From: an uncultured Roseateles sp.
GTDB lineage: Bacteria; Pseudomonadota; Gammaproteobacteria; Burkholderiales; Burkholderiaceae
Assembly (NCBI GenBank): GCA_946480605.1
Contig: CAMLKW010000109.1
Location: forward strand, 1-14,262
DNA length: 14,262 nt
Direction: 5' to 3'
Shown here: positions 6,768 to 12,761 of the stretch, one piece after another
How positions within the stretch are numbered: the first letter of the stretch is position 1
Layout of the letters: each line of letters begins with the position of its first letter
The notes under the pieces: generated by a model
Databases searched by the model: none
The model's input: the letters and a program-made list of their open reading frames with translations, nothing else
What the model was told of the DNA's origin: nothing
Program-made: the position numbers and the translations under genes

Positions 6768-7067
6768 TCAATGCACCATTCGGCTGTTGCCTTTCAGCAC
6801 ATGGTTCAGGTCCTCCAGCCAGGGCTCGGCCAGGTGACGGATCTCGGCGTCGTTGAGCAGGATGCGCTGCATGATGCGGGTCTTCAGCTGAGACTCCGCG
6901 GGCTCCAGCTGTTGCTGGTTGGCCGCGGCCTTGAGCTGTGAGATCAGCAACACGCAGGCGCCTTCGAGCTTGACCACCTCGTCCCAGTTGCCGGTGCGGG
7001 CCGCGGTGAGCATGTCGGCGCTGGCTTGCTCGATGGCTTCGTAGTAGTTCAGCAGTTCGGAGTTCAT
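6768..7067 (-). CDS. fliT: FliT-family flagellar export chaperone
   Basis: FliT is the chaperone for the filament cap FliD; in enteric bacteria it also binds FlhDC to repress class II genes. The 99-residue product begins MNSELLNYYEAIEQAS and is predicted almost all-helical, with a short charged C-terminus, as in the family. NWDEVVKLEGACVLLISQL near residues 27-45 resembles the FliT core. It lies 43 nt after fliS in the fliD-S-T order typical of the group. There is no strong Shine-Dalgarno before the ATG at 7067. FliT sequences are poorly conserved, so the call rests on size, helical content and position as well as the visible motif. Confidence 0.85.
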   Translation of the reverse strand: MNSELLNYYEAIEQASADMLTAARTGNWDEVVKLEGACVLLISQLKAAANQQQLEPAESQLKTRIMQRILLNDAEIRHLAEPWLEDLNHVLKGNSRMVH

Positions 7068-7110
7068 TGCAGGGATACCGGAATGGGGTCGGAGGGCGCG
7101 GATCGCGGGC

Positions 7111-7557
7111 TCAGGCGGCGCGGGCCGGCTGGGCGCCCTGCGCGGCGGGCGTCTGGCCGATGGCGCCCCAGGCTTCGCGCACCGGGGCCAGCAGGCGCTG
7201 GCACTCGTCGATGGCGTCGAGGTCGCTCTTCAGGTTGGCCTGCGTCAGGCGCATGCAGACGTAGCCGTAGAGCTCGCGCAGGTCCATGGCGAGCTGGCCG
7301 GCCGACATGTCCAGGCCGGCGCGCAGGCCTTCGTCGAGGATGCGCACGGCGCGCGACAGGGCGCGGCCCTTGAGCTCCACGTTGCCGGTCTGGATGGCCT
7401 GGGTGGCCTGCGCCATGGCGTCGAAGACGCCGTCGAACAGCATGGCGACCAGGCGGTGCGGGCTCGCGGCCTGCACGTCGGTCTCCAGCCCGACCTTGGC
7501 GTACAGGGTGGCGCGCTGGTTGCGGGCTGCGAAGGGGGAGGACATGTTGCCGTACAT
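7111..7557 (-). CDS. fliS: FliS, flagellin export chaperone
   Basis: FliS binds the disordered C-terminus of flagellin in the cytoplasm and delivers it to the export gate through FlhA. The product is 148 residues. The signature runs from YAKVGLETDVQAASPHRLVAM near 19-39 to LFDGVFDAMAQATQAI near 40-55. The helices NVELKGRALSRAVRILDEGL and QLAMDLRELYGYVCMRL match the four-helix family fold. The C-terminal 15 residues are Ala/Gln/Pro-rich and probably disordered. The start is MYGNMSS at 7557, the first ATG downstream of the sigma-28-type promoter; a start at M5 is possible. The larger open frame extending to 8763 is out of frame with fliD and not real. It is followed by fliT after 43 nt. Confidence 0.95.
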   Translation of the reverse strand: MYGNMSSPFAARNQRATLYAKVGLETDVQAASPHRLVAMLFDGVFDAMAQATQAIQTGNVELKGRALSRAVRILDEGLRAGLDMSAGQLAMDLRELYGYVCMRLTQANLKSDLDAIDECQRLLAPVREAWGAIGQTPAAQGAQPARAA

Positions 7558-7590
7558 GGGATTTGGGGAAGGCGTCGTCGTGTTGACTGT

Positions 7591-7617
7591 TTTTCGGCCT
7601 CCCCGCGGGGGACTTGA
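7591..7617 (-). promoter_or_regulatory. Sigma-28 (FliA)-type promoter before fliS
   Basis: On the minus strand: TCAAGTCC, 11 nt, GCCGAAAA. The -10 keeps GCCGA and the spacing equals the consensus. The fliS ATG is 34 nt downstream. This would drive fliS-fliT, and possibly ycgR and the pseudopilin gene if transcription passes repeat copy 3. Confidence 0.6.
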
Positions 7618-7677
7618 GCGGCGGTTGCGCCCGGCATGCGCTGAACTGTGCGCCTTTTTGCGACCGCCGGAAACGAC

Positions 7678-7701
7678 GACGGCGACCCGAGGGTCGCCGT
7701 C
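7678..7701 (-). terminator. Hairpin after fliD, probable terminator
   Basis: Perfect inverted repeat with 11-bp arms GACGGCGACCC and GGGTCGCCGTC around 2 nt, 24 nt after the fliD stop. On the minus strand only a weak T-run (GTCGTTTCC) follows, so termination may be partial. Its position between fliD and the fliS promoter supports a terminator role. Confidence 0.55.
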
Positions 7702-7724
7702 TTGTGCTAGGCCCGCCTCGGGGC

Positions 7725-9161
7725 TCAGCTGCTGCTGATGTTGAGCTTGGCCAGCTGCTGGGTGACGTAGTCGGACAGGCCGTTGAGCTTGGCCATCTGC
7801 GTGTCCAGCGCCGTGTAGCGGGCGCGCAGCCGCTTCTCGGTCAGCGCGACGCGGTCTTCCATCTGGTCCATGCGCTTGTTGTTGTTGTCGATGAGCTTCT
7901 GCAGGCCAGTCTGCTTGCTGCTGACGCGGCCGTCGGTGCCGAGCGCGCCATCGATGTAGGAGCGGATGCGCTGCGCGAAGCCGTCGTTGCTGCTGTCGCT
8001 GCCGTCCAGGCCCATGAACAGGTTCTTCAGGCTGTCCAGGTCCGCCATGGCGGTGCTGAGTTTGGTGTCGGAGGTCTTCAGGTTGCCGTCCGTGCCGGGC
8101 TCCAGGCCGATCTGGGCCAGCCGGCCGATGCTGCCCGCCAGCGTCGTGGTGCCGCCGATGATGGCGCGCAGTTGGCTCTGCAGGCCGATCGCGGTGGAGT
8201 CGCCCTGCAGCGTGCCGGCCGTCTTGCTGGCGGAGTCGTACTTGGTCTGCTCGCGCAGCAGCGCGTTGACCGCGTTGTAGGCGGCCGTGAAGTCGGTGAT
8301 GAGCTTCTTGATCGAGTCCTTGTCCTGCGTGACGGCGATGCTGGCCGGCACGGTGGTGGTGTTCAGCAGCGTGATGTTGAGGCCGTCGATGGCCTCCTTC
8401 AGCGTGTTGGACTCGGAGCTGACGTCGATGCCGTTGATCAGCGCGCGCGCGTTCTGCGCCGGCAGCGTCTGGATCAGCGAGGTGACGCCGATGCGCGGGT
8501 CGTAGGACAGGCTGGTCAGTCCGCCGGTGCCTTCGATGCGGAAGGCATTGGTTTCGCCGGTTTCGGTCGAACGCAGCGTCAGCCGGGCGCCGGTGGCGTC
8601 GTTGACGATGGAGGCGGTGACGCCGGCACCCGACGCATTGATGGCGTCGCGGATGCCGGCCAGCGTGTCCTGGCCGCTGCCGATGTTGATGGTGACGGGC
8701 GTCGCGCCGGCCTTGTCGGTGAAGCCGGTGTAGGTGGGCGGGTCGGCGCCGTCGGTCACCCACGCACCCAGCGTGATGGTCAGGCTGCCCTGGCCCACGG
8801 TGGTGGTGGAGCTGGCGTAGGGGGCGTTGCTGACCAGCGTCTGCGACTGCGCCAGCTTGCTGACCGAGACGGCCACATTGCCGATCGCCGCGCCGTTGCC
8901 GGCCGTGACCGCCACGGAGGTGGGGTTGCTGGAGGTGGCCAGCGAGCCGCTCCAGGAGGTGGGCGAGGTGAGCTTGGAGGCTGCGTCACGCAGCGTGGCC
9001 AGTGCGCTCTGCACCTTGCCATAGGCCGAGAGCTCGGTCTTGATGACCTCGGTCTTCTGGGTCAGCTGGGTGATCGGCGTGCGTTCTGCAGCGACGAGCT
9101 TGGCCACCAGGTCCTCGACGTTGAGGCCGCTGCCGATGCCTGCGGAGCTGATGGATGCCAT
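7725..9161 (-). CDS. fliD: FliD, flagellar filament cap protein (HAP2)
   Basis: FliD forms the pentameric cap at the filament tip that folds and inserts flagellin. It is secreted through the flagellar export apparatus and chaperoned by FliT. The 478-residue product starts MASISSAGIGSGLNVEDLVAKLVAAE, the typical FliD N-terminus. It carries the FliD C-terminal domain from about 230 onward (NALLREQTKYDSASKTAG; LQSQLRAIIGG; RLAQIGLEPGTDGNL). It ends in the coiled-coil-like helix KRLRARYTALDTQMAKLNGLSDYVTQQLAKLN. The middle is Thr/Ser/Ala-rich, as expected of the variable D2/D3 region. It is transcribed from its own sigma-28-type promoter just upstream and has no clear Shine-Dalgarno. No flaG lies between it and the flagellins. 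Confidence 0.96.
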   Translation of the reverse strand: MASISSAGIGSGLNVEDLVAKLVAAERTPITQLTQKTEVIKTELSAYGKVQSALATLRDAASKLTSPTSWSGSLATSSNPTSVAVTAGNGAAIGNVAVSVSKLAQSQTLVSNAPYASSTTTVGQGSLTITLGAWVTDGADPPTYTGFTDKAGATPVTINIGSGQDTLAGIRDAINASGAGVTASIVNDATGARLTLRSTETGETNAFRIEGTGGLTSLSYDPRIGVTSLIQTLPAQNARALINGIDVSSESNTLKEAIDGLNITLLNTTTVPASIAVTQDKDSIKKLITDFTAAYNAVNALLREQTKYDSASKTAGTLQGDSTAIGLQSQLRAIIGGTTTLAGSIGRLAQIGLEPGTDGNLKTSDTKLSTAMADLDSLKNLFMGLDGSDSSNDGFAQRIRSYIDGALGTDGRVSSKQTGLQKLIDNNNKRMDQMEDRVALTEKRLRARYTALDTQMAKLNGLSDYVTQQLAKLNISSS

Positions 9162-9198
9162 GGCTGCTGAAAGTAGAAAAGACCGATATGCCAGGGCG

Positions 9199-9226
9199 AT
9201 ATCGGCCAGGTGTTGCCGGAACTTTA
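9199..9226 (-). promoter_or_regulatory. Sigma-28 (FliA)-type promoter before fliD
   Basis: On the minus strand: TAAAGTTC, 12 nt, GCCGATAT. This is the best consensus match in the window (7 of 8 bases in each element), with a spacer one longer than the enteric optimum. The -10 overlaps one arm of the inverted repeat CCGATAT-9-ATATCGG (9183-9205). The fliD ATG is 38 nt downstream. Confidence 0.7.
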
Positions 9227-9246
9227 GGCCCCGGAACGAATTTTTT

Positions 9247-10113
9247 TCAGCGTTGCAGCAGCGCCAGCACTTGCTGGGGCAACTGATTGGCCTGGGCCAC
9301 CATCGCGTTGCCGGCCTGCTGCAGGATCTGTGCCCGGCTCATGTTGGAGGTTTCCTGGGCGAAGTCGGCGTCCATGATGCGGCTGCGGGCGGCGGCCTGG
9401 TTCTCCACGGCCACCTGCAGGTTGGCGATCACGGCGTCGAAGCGCGACTGGATGGCGCCGTAGGTGGCCCGGGTGTTGTTGACGAAGTCCAGTGCCAGGT
9501 CGATGTTGTCGATGACCAGACCCAGCGCCGTGAAGTCGGCTGTGTTGTCGATGCGCGCGAAGGTGCCGGACGTGCCGTCGCCGACGATGGCCACCATTGT
9601 TCCTTCCGTCGTCAGGTTCACCGCATTGATGCCGATGGCATCGTTGACCGTGGTGTTGGCGCCGATCTGGAAGGTCTGCGCCAGGCCCGAGGTGTCGGCC
9701 AGGATGGGTTTGCCGTTGAAGGTGGTGGCGTTGATGATGCGCCAGATCTCCGAGGCCAGTTGCTCGAACTCCTTGTTCAGCGAGTCCTTGTCGGAGTTGC
9801 TGTTGGTGGAGTTGCGGGCCTGCACGGTCAGCTCACGCATGCGCTGCAGGTTCTCGCCGATCTTGCCGAGCGCCCCTTCCGCGGTCTGCGCCATCGAGAT
9901 GCCGTCGTTGGCGTTTCGGATGGCGACGTTCATGCCGCGCACCTGGGTGTTCATGCGTTCCGCGATGGCGAGGCCGGCGGCGTCGTCCTTGGCCGAGTTC
10001 ACCCGCAGGCCTGAGGACAGGCGCTGCATCGACGTCGCGAGCGACGACTGCGAAGCGTTCAGGTTCCGCTGCGCGTTCAGCGAGACGATGTTGGTGTTGA
10101 TGGTCTGGGGCAT
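9247..10113 (-). CDS. fliC: Flagellin, copy 1 (fliD-proximal, divergent)
   Basis: The product is a short flagellin of 288 residues with only the D0/D1 core and no D2/D3 insert. The N-terminal signature runs from MPQTINTNIVSLNAQRNL into SSLATSMQRLSSGLRVNSAKDD and GLAIAERM. The C-terminal half has SRIMDADFAQETSNMSRAQIL and ends LPQQVLALLQR. Its middle (about 80-230) differs clearly from the other two flagellins: SKVGDSLQ is replaced by GKIGENLQ, and the D1 stretch reads EQLASEIWRIINATTFNGKP. The ATG at 10113 has an excellent GAGGAG 7 nt upstream. I find no sigma-28-type promoter in the 248-bp gap before it, unlike the other two copies. It is probably a minor or differently controlled filament subunit; that is inference. 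Confidence 0.96.
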   Translation of the reverse strand: MPQTINTNIVSLNAQRNLNASQSSLATSMQRLSSGLRVNSAKDDAAGLAIAERMNTQVRGMNVAIRNANDGISMAQTAEGALGKIGENLQRMRELTVQARNSTNSNSDKDSLNKEFEQLASEIWRIINATTFNGKPILADTSGLAQTFQIGANTTVNDAIGINAVNLTTEGTMVAIVGDGTSGTFARIDNTADFTALGLVIDNIDLALDFVNNTRATYGAIQSRFDAVIANLQVAVENQAAARSRIMDADFAQETSNMSRAQILQQAGNAMVAQANQLPQQVLALLQR

Positions 10114-10287
10114 TGCGCACTCCTCGGGACAGACTCCGGACCCAATGGAAACGAGATCCGATGGGTCGAATTCTGGAAGTGCGCGCCGCTGGCAAAAGCC
10201 CGATCAGAGGGCCAAACCACGGCTATTCAAACCTCCGCGCGCTTGGCGCCGGGGTGCGGTGAGAGGGGAGTCGGGCGATGTCGCGGC

Positions 10288-10303
10288 GGCCCCGGCCGGG
10301 GCC
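10288..10303. other. Perfect GC palindrome between flagellins 1 and 2
   Basis: GGCCCCGGCCGGGGCC reads identically on both strands. It lies 59 nt past the end of flagellin 2. It could form a hairpin contributing to Rho-independent or pause-type termination, but no T-run follows on either strand. Confidence 0.4.
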
Positions 10304-10344
10304 GGGAGCGCGTGCGGTGCCTCATCAGGAAAGGACGGTGGCGG

Positions 10345-10360
10345 CCTGTGGCGCCACAGG
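10345..10360 (-). terminator. Hairpin at the end of flagellin 2, possible terminator
   Basis: CCTGTGGCGCCACAGG is a perfect palindrome one base past the flagellin 2 stop codon. It is followed on the minus strand by a C-rich stretch with only CCTTTCC, so a Rho-independent role is uncertain. It may instead protect the 3' end. Confidence 0.4.
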
Positions 10361-10361
10361 G

Positions 10362-11228
10362 TCAGCCGCGCAGCAGGGCCAGCACTTGCTGGGGCAACTG
10401 GTTGGCCTGGGCCACCATGGTGTTGCCGGCCTGCTGCAGGATCTGGGCGCGGCTCAGGTTGGCGGTTTCCTGGGCGAAGTCGGCGTCCATGATGCGGCTG
10501 CGCGAGGCGCTCTGGTTCTCCACCGCGACCTGCAGGTTGGAGATCACCGCGTCGAAGCGGTTCTGCGAGGCGCCCAGCGTGGCGCGTTCGGAGTTGACCT
10601 TGTTCAGTGCCAGGTCGATGTTGGTGATGACGGTGTCGATGTCCGTCAGCGTCGTGCTGTTGATCGCCGCACGGCCGGTGCCGAGGTTGTCGGAGCCCGA
10701 CACCGTCGTGATGAGCGCGTCGGTGGTCATGTCCGACGTGACGATGTCGATGCGGTCGTAGTCGGTCGTGTTCGCGCCGACCTGGAAGGTCTGTGTGCCC
10801 GCATCGGCCGTAGCCAGCACCGCCTTGCCGTTGAAGGTGGTGCCACCCAGGACGCGCTGGATTTCCTTGGCCAGCTCGCCGAACTCCTTGTCCAGCGAGT
10901 CGCGGTCGGCGCTGGTGTTGGTGGCGTTGCGCGACTGGACGGCCAGTTCACGCATGCGCTGCAGCGAGTCGCCCACCTTGGACAGCGCACCTTCAGCCGT
11001 TTGCGCCAGCGAGATGCCGTCGTTCGCGTTGCGGATGGCGACATTCATGCCGCGCACCTGGGCGTTCATGCGCTCGGCAATGGCCAAGCCGGCCGCATCG
11101 TCCTTGGCGGAGTTGACACGCAGGCCCGACGACAGGCGCTGCATGGACACGGCCAGGGACGATTGCGACATCGCCGTGTTGCGCTGGGCATTCAGCGAGG
11201 CGAGGTTGGTGTTGATGATCTGGGGCAT
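10362..11228 (-). CDS. fliC: Flagellin, copy 2 (middle)
   Basis: The product is a short flagellin of 288 residues made of D0/D1 only. The start is the ATG at 11228 (MPQIINTNLASLNAQRNT), with AAGGA 6 nt upstream. An upstream in-frame TTG at 11234 is not needed and does not match the paralogues. The middle (SKVGDSLQRMRELAVQSRNA to TTFNG and DAGTQTFQVGAN) is almost identical to copy 3. The extreme N-terminus (MPQ-INTN, AIAERMN, RGMNVA) and C-terminal part (RFDAVI, NLQVAVENQ, SRIMDADFAQET, LPQQVLALL) instead match copy 1, so the gene looks like a mosaic. A sigma-28-type promoter lies about 72 nt upstream. A strong terminator of the preceding flagellin separates the two transcripts. Confidence 0.96.
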   Translation of the reverse strand: MPQIINTNLASLNAQRNTAMSQSSLAVSMQRLSSGLRVNSAKDDAAGLAIAERMNAQVRGMNVAIRNANDGISLAQTAEGALSKVGDSLQRMRELAVQSRNATNTSADRDSLDKEFGELAKEIQRVLGGTTFNGKAVLATADAGTQTFQVGANTTDYDRIDIVTSDMTTDALITTVSGSDNLGTGRAAINSTTLTDIDTVITNIDLALNKVNSERATLGASQNRFDAVISNLQVAVENQSASRSRIMDADFAQETANLSRAQILQQAGNTMVAQANQLPQQVLALLRG

Positions 11229-11300
11229 GTTCAATCCTTTCGTAGACGAGGCGTCTGTTCCGGGTCGTCCTCGAAAGGATTTGCGAACCCGTTGGGATGC

Positions 11301-11328
11301 TTATCGTCGGCCGCGAGGATTGACTTGA
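11301..11328 (-). promoter_or_regulatory. Sigma-28 (FliA)-type promoter before flagellin 2
   Basis: On the minus strand: TCAAGTCA, 12 nt, GACGATAA (7 of 8 bases of the -10 consensus). The sequence just after the -10 (CATCCCAACGG) is identical to that after the flagellin 3 promoter, which supports both calls and marks the probable start region. Confidence 0.65.
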
Positions 11329-11348
11329 ATCCTTTTTTCACGCCGCCC

Positions 11349-11379
11349 AAAAAACGCCCCCGCCGTGGCGGGAGGCGTC
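11349..11379 (-). terminator. Rho-independent terminator after flagellin 3
   Basis: On the minus strand the arms CGCCTCCCGCC and GGCGGGGGCG (one bulged T) surround a 2-nt turn and are followed directly by TTTTTT. It lies 83 nt past the flagellin 3 stop and about 20 nt before the -35 of flagellin 2, so the two flagellins are separate transcription units. It is the clearest terminator in the window. Confidence 0.85.
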
Positions 11380-11459
11380 AAGGGGCTTGTGCTGGTGGCG
11401 TGAGAACTTCTGTCTTCGGAGTGGACAGATCACTCAGGGCCAGCGGGGCTGGCCCGGCG

Positions 11460-12323
11460 TCATCGAAGCAATGCCAGCACTTGCGACGGAATCTGATTCG
11501 CCTGGGCGATCATCGCGTTGCCGGCTTGTTGCAGGATGCTTGCTCGGGACAGGTTGGCCGTTTCCTGGGCGAAGTCGGCGTCGGTGATGCGGCTCCGGGC
11601 AGCGCTCTGGTTCTCGACCGAGATCTGCAGGTTGCTGATGACCTGGTCGAAGCGGTTTTGCGAGGCGCCCAGCGTGGCGCGCTCGGAGTTGACCTTGGTC
11701 AGGGCCGAGTCGATGTTGGTGATGACGGTGTCGATGTCGGACACGGTGGCGCCATTGATGACGGCGCGGCCCGTGCCGGTGTTGTCGGAACCGGCCACGG
11801 TCGTGATTTCCGTCGCGGTCGTCATGTCGCTCGTGGCGACGTCGATGCGGTCGTTGGAGGTCACGTTGGCGCCGACCTGGAAGGTCTGCGTGCCGGCGTC
11901 GGACGTGGCCAGGATGGCGCGGCCGTTGAAGGTCGTGCCGCCCAGCACGCGCTGGATTTCCTTGGCCAGTTCGCCGAATTCCTTGTCCAGCGAGTCGCGG
12001 TCGGCGCTGGTGTTGGTGGCGTTGCGCGACTGGACAGCCAGCTCACGCATGCGCTGCAGCGAGTCGCCCACCTTGGACAGCGCGCCTTCGGCCGTTTGAG
12101 CCAGGGAGATGCCGTCGTTGGCGTTGCGGATGGCGACGTTGGAGCCGCGCACCTGGGCGTTCAGGCGCTCGGAGATGGCCAGGCCGGCGGCGTCGTCCTT
12201 GGCGGAGTTGACGCGCAGACCCGAGGACAGGCGCTGCATCGACACGGACAGCGCCGACTGCGAGGTGGAGGTGTTGCGCTGCGCATTGAGCGACAGCAGA
12301 TTGGTGTTGATGACCGAGGCCAT
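11460..12323 (-). CDS. fliC: Flagellin, copy 3 (flhDC-proximal)
   Basis: The product is a short D0/D1-only flagellin of 287 residues. It begins MASVINTNLLSLNAQRNT and has SSGLRVNSAKDDAAGLAISERLN. The central block is SKVGDSLQRMRELAVQSRNA, and the end is NQIPSQVLALLR. It differs from copies 1 and 2 at both ends (MASV for MPQ, RGSNVA for RGMNVA, RITDADF for RIMDADF) but shares its middle with copy 2. The ATG at 12323 has AAGGA about 8 nt upstream. The gene has its own sigma-28-type promoter, an unusually long leader (about 220 nt) containing hairpins and a CRP-like palindrome, and a strong terminator. It is a likely candidate for the major filament subunit, by inference from these signals. Confidence 0.96.
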   Translation of the reverse strand: MASVINTNLLSLNAQRNTSTSQSALSVSMQRLSSGLRVNSAKDDAAGLAISERLNAQVRGSNVAIRNANDGISLAQTAEGALSKVGDSLQRMRELAVQSRNATNTSADRDSLDKEFGELAKEIQRVLGGTTFNGRAILATSDAGTQTFQVGANVTSNDRIDVATSDMTTATEITTVAGSDNTGTGRAVINGATVSDIDTVITNIDSALTKVNSERATLGASQNRFDQVISNLQISVENQSAARSRITDADFAQETANLSRASILQQAGNAMIAQANQIPSQVLALLR

Positions 12324-12352
12324 GGTGCGCTTCCTTTTCAGCTAGAGACAAC

Positions 12353-12368
12353 CCGGCAAAAGCGCCGG
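12353..12368 (-). other. Leader hairpin before flagellin 3
   Basis: Arms CCGGC and GCCGG around 6 nt, lying about 30 nt upstream of the start codon, within the predicted 5' leader. A second small hairpin at 12502-12517 (arms CCGGC/GCCGG, loop TGGAAG on the minus strand) lies further upstream. A CCCGG block at 12376-12380 could compete for the CCGGG part of the first hairpin, so alternative folds are possible. Confidence 0.35.
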
Positions 12369-12480
12369 ACGAAGACCGGGTACCCGTGGGGCGGCACCCG
12401 TGCTTCCGCAGTGGCCTGCCTTGCAGCCTGCCCTCGCGGTAACGCCCGACGCCGGTCAATCGAGAAGGCGTGTCTCGCCC

Positions 12481-12496
12481 TGTGAGCGATGTCACA
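12481..12496. promoter_or_regulatory. CRP/FNR-family palindromic site
   Basis: TGTGA-GCGATG-TCACA has both half-sites and the 6-nt spacing of the CRP consensus. It lies about 55-70 nt downstream of the predicted flagellin 3 -10 box, inside the leader, and 266 nt before the TPR-like gene. From the flagellin promoter it would sit as a roadblock rather than an activator. Match is exact; function is inferred. Confidence 0.5.
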
Positions 12497-12550
12497 CCTT
12501 CCCGGCCTTCCAGCCGGACCACGGAACTGTTTGCAGCGCCGTTGGGATGG

Positions 12551-12578
12551 CTATCGGTGTGCGGCTGAAGTTTCTTTA
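12551..12578 (-). promoter_or_regulatory. Sigma-28 (FliA)-type promoter before flagellin 3
   Basis: On the minus strand: TAAAGAAA, 12 nt, ACCGATAG, followed by the same CATCCCAACGG seen after the flagellin 2 promoter. The start codon is about 228 nt downstream. This is the main control signal in the 438-bp gap 12324-12761. That gap also holds leader hairpins, the CRP-like site, a two-way hairpin and a promoter facing right. Confidence 0.65.
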
Positions 12579-12655
12579 GCCACATTTGTCAAGGTCGTGA
12601 TCTATTGAATAAAAGTTGCAGAACCCGCCTGTTTGTCCGATTGGGCGGTGGCGGC

Positions 12656-12683
12656 AAAAGCGCGCCCCGAAAACGGCGCTTTT
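12656..12683. terminator. Two-way hairpin between the divergent flagellin 3 and TPR-like promoters
   Basis: Perfect arms AAAAGCGC and GCGCTTTT enclose 12 nt. Each strand has four T after the stem, so it could be a weak bidirectional terminator insulating the two divergent promoters. No gene obviously ends here, so it could instead be a binding site. Confidence 0.4.
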
Positions 12684-12710
12684 CATGGGATCGGCGGGCG
12701 GGGCGCTTCC

Positions 12711-12737
12711 TAAAGTGCGAGCCATCCCGGCCGAACC
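12711..12737 (+). promoter_or_regulatory. Sigma-28 (FliA)-type promoter before the TPR-like gene
   Basis: TAAAGTGC, 11 nt, GCCGAACC. Six of eight bases match in each element and spacing is exact. The ATG of the TPR-like gene is 24 nt downstream. It suggests the gene is co-expressed with late flagellar genes. Confidence 0.55.
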
Positions 12738-12761
12738 CTGCGCCGGACTGGAGCCCCCGCC

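Noticed and set aside
10165..10260. Sigma-28 or sigma-54 promoter before flagellin 1
   Set aside because: Best sigma-28 alignment (CTATTCAA on plus) has no -35 partner, and TTTTGC at the sigma-54 -12 lacks GG at -24.
11229..11234. TTG start adding two residues to flagellin 2
   Set aside because: The ATG at 11228 aligns with flagellin 1 (MPQ) and has the ribosome binding site at proper spacing.
12586..12615. Housekeeping-type promoter: TTGTCA-N18-TAAAAG on plus, or TTGACA on minus at 12587-12592
   Set aside because: The plus version has a weak -10 and an over-long spacer; the minus version has a perfect -35 but no acceptable -10 at 15-18 nt.
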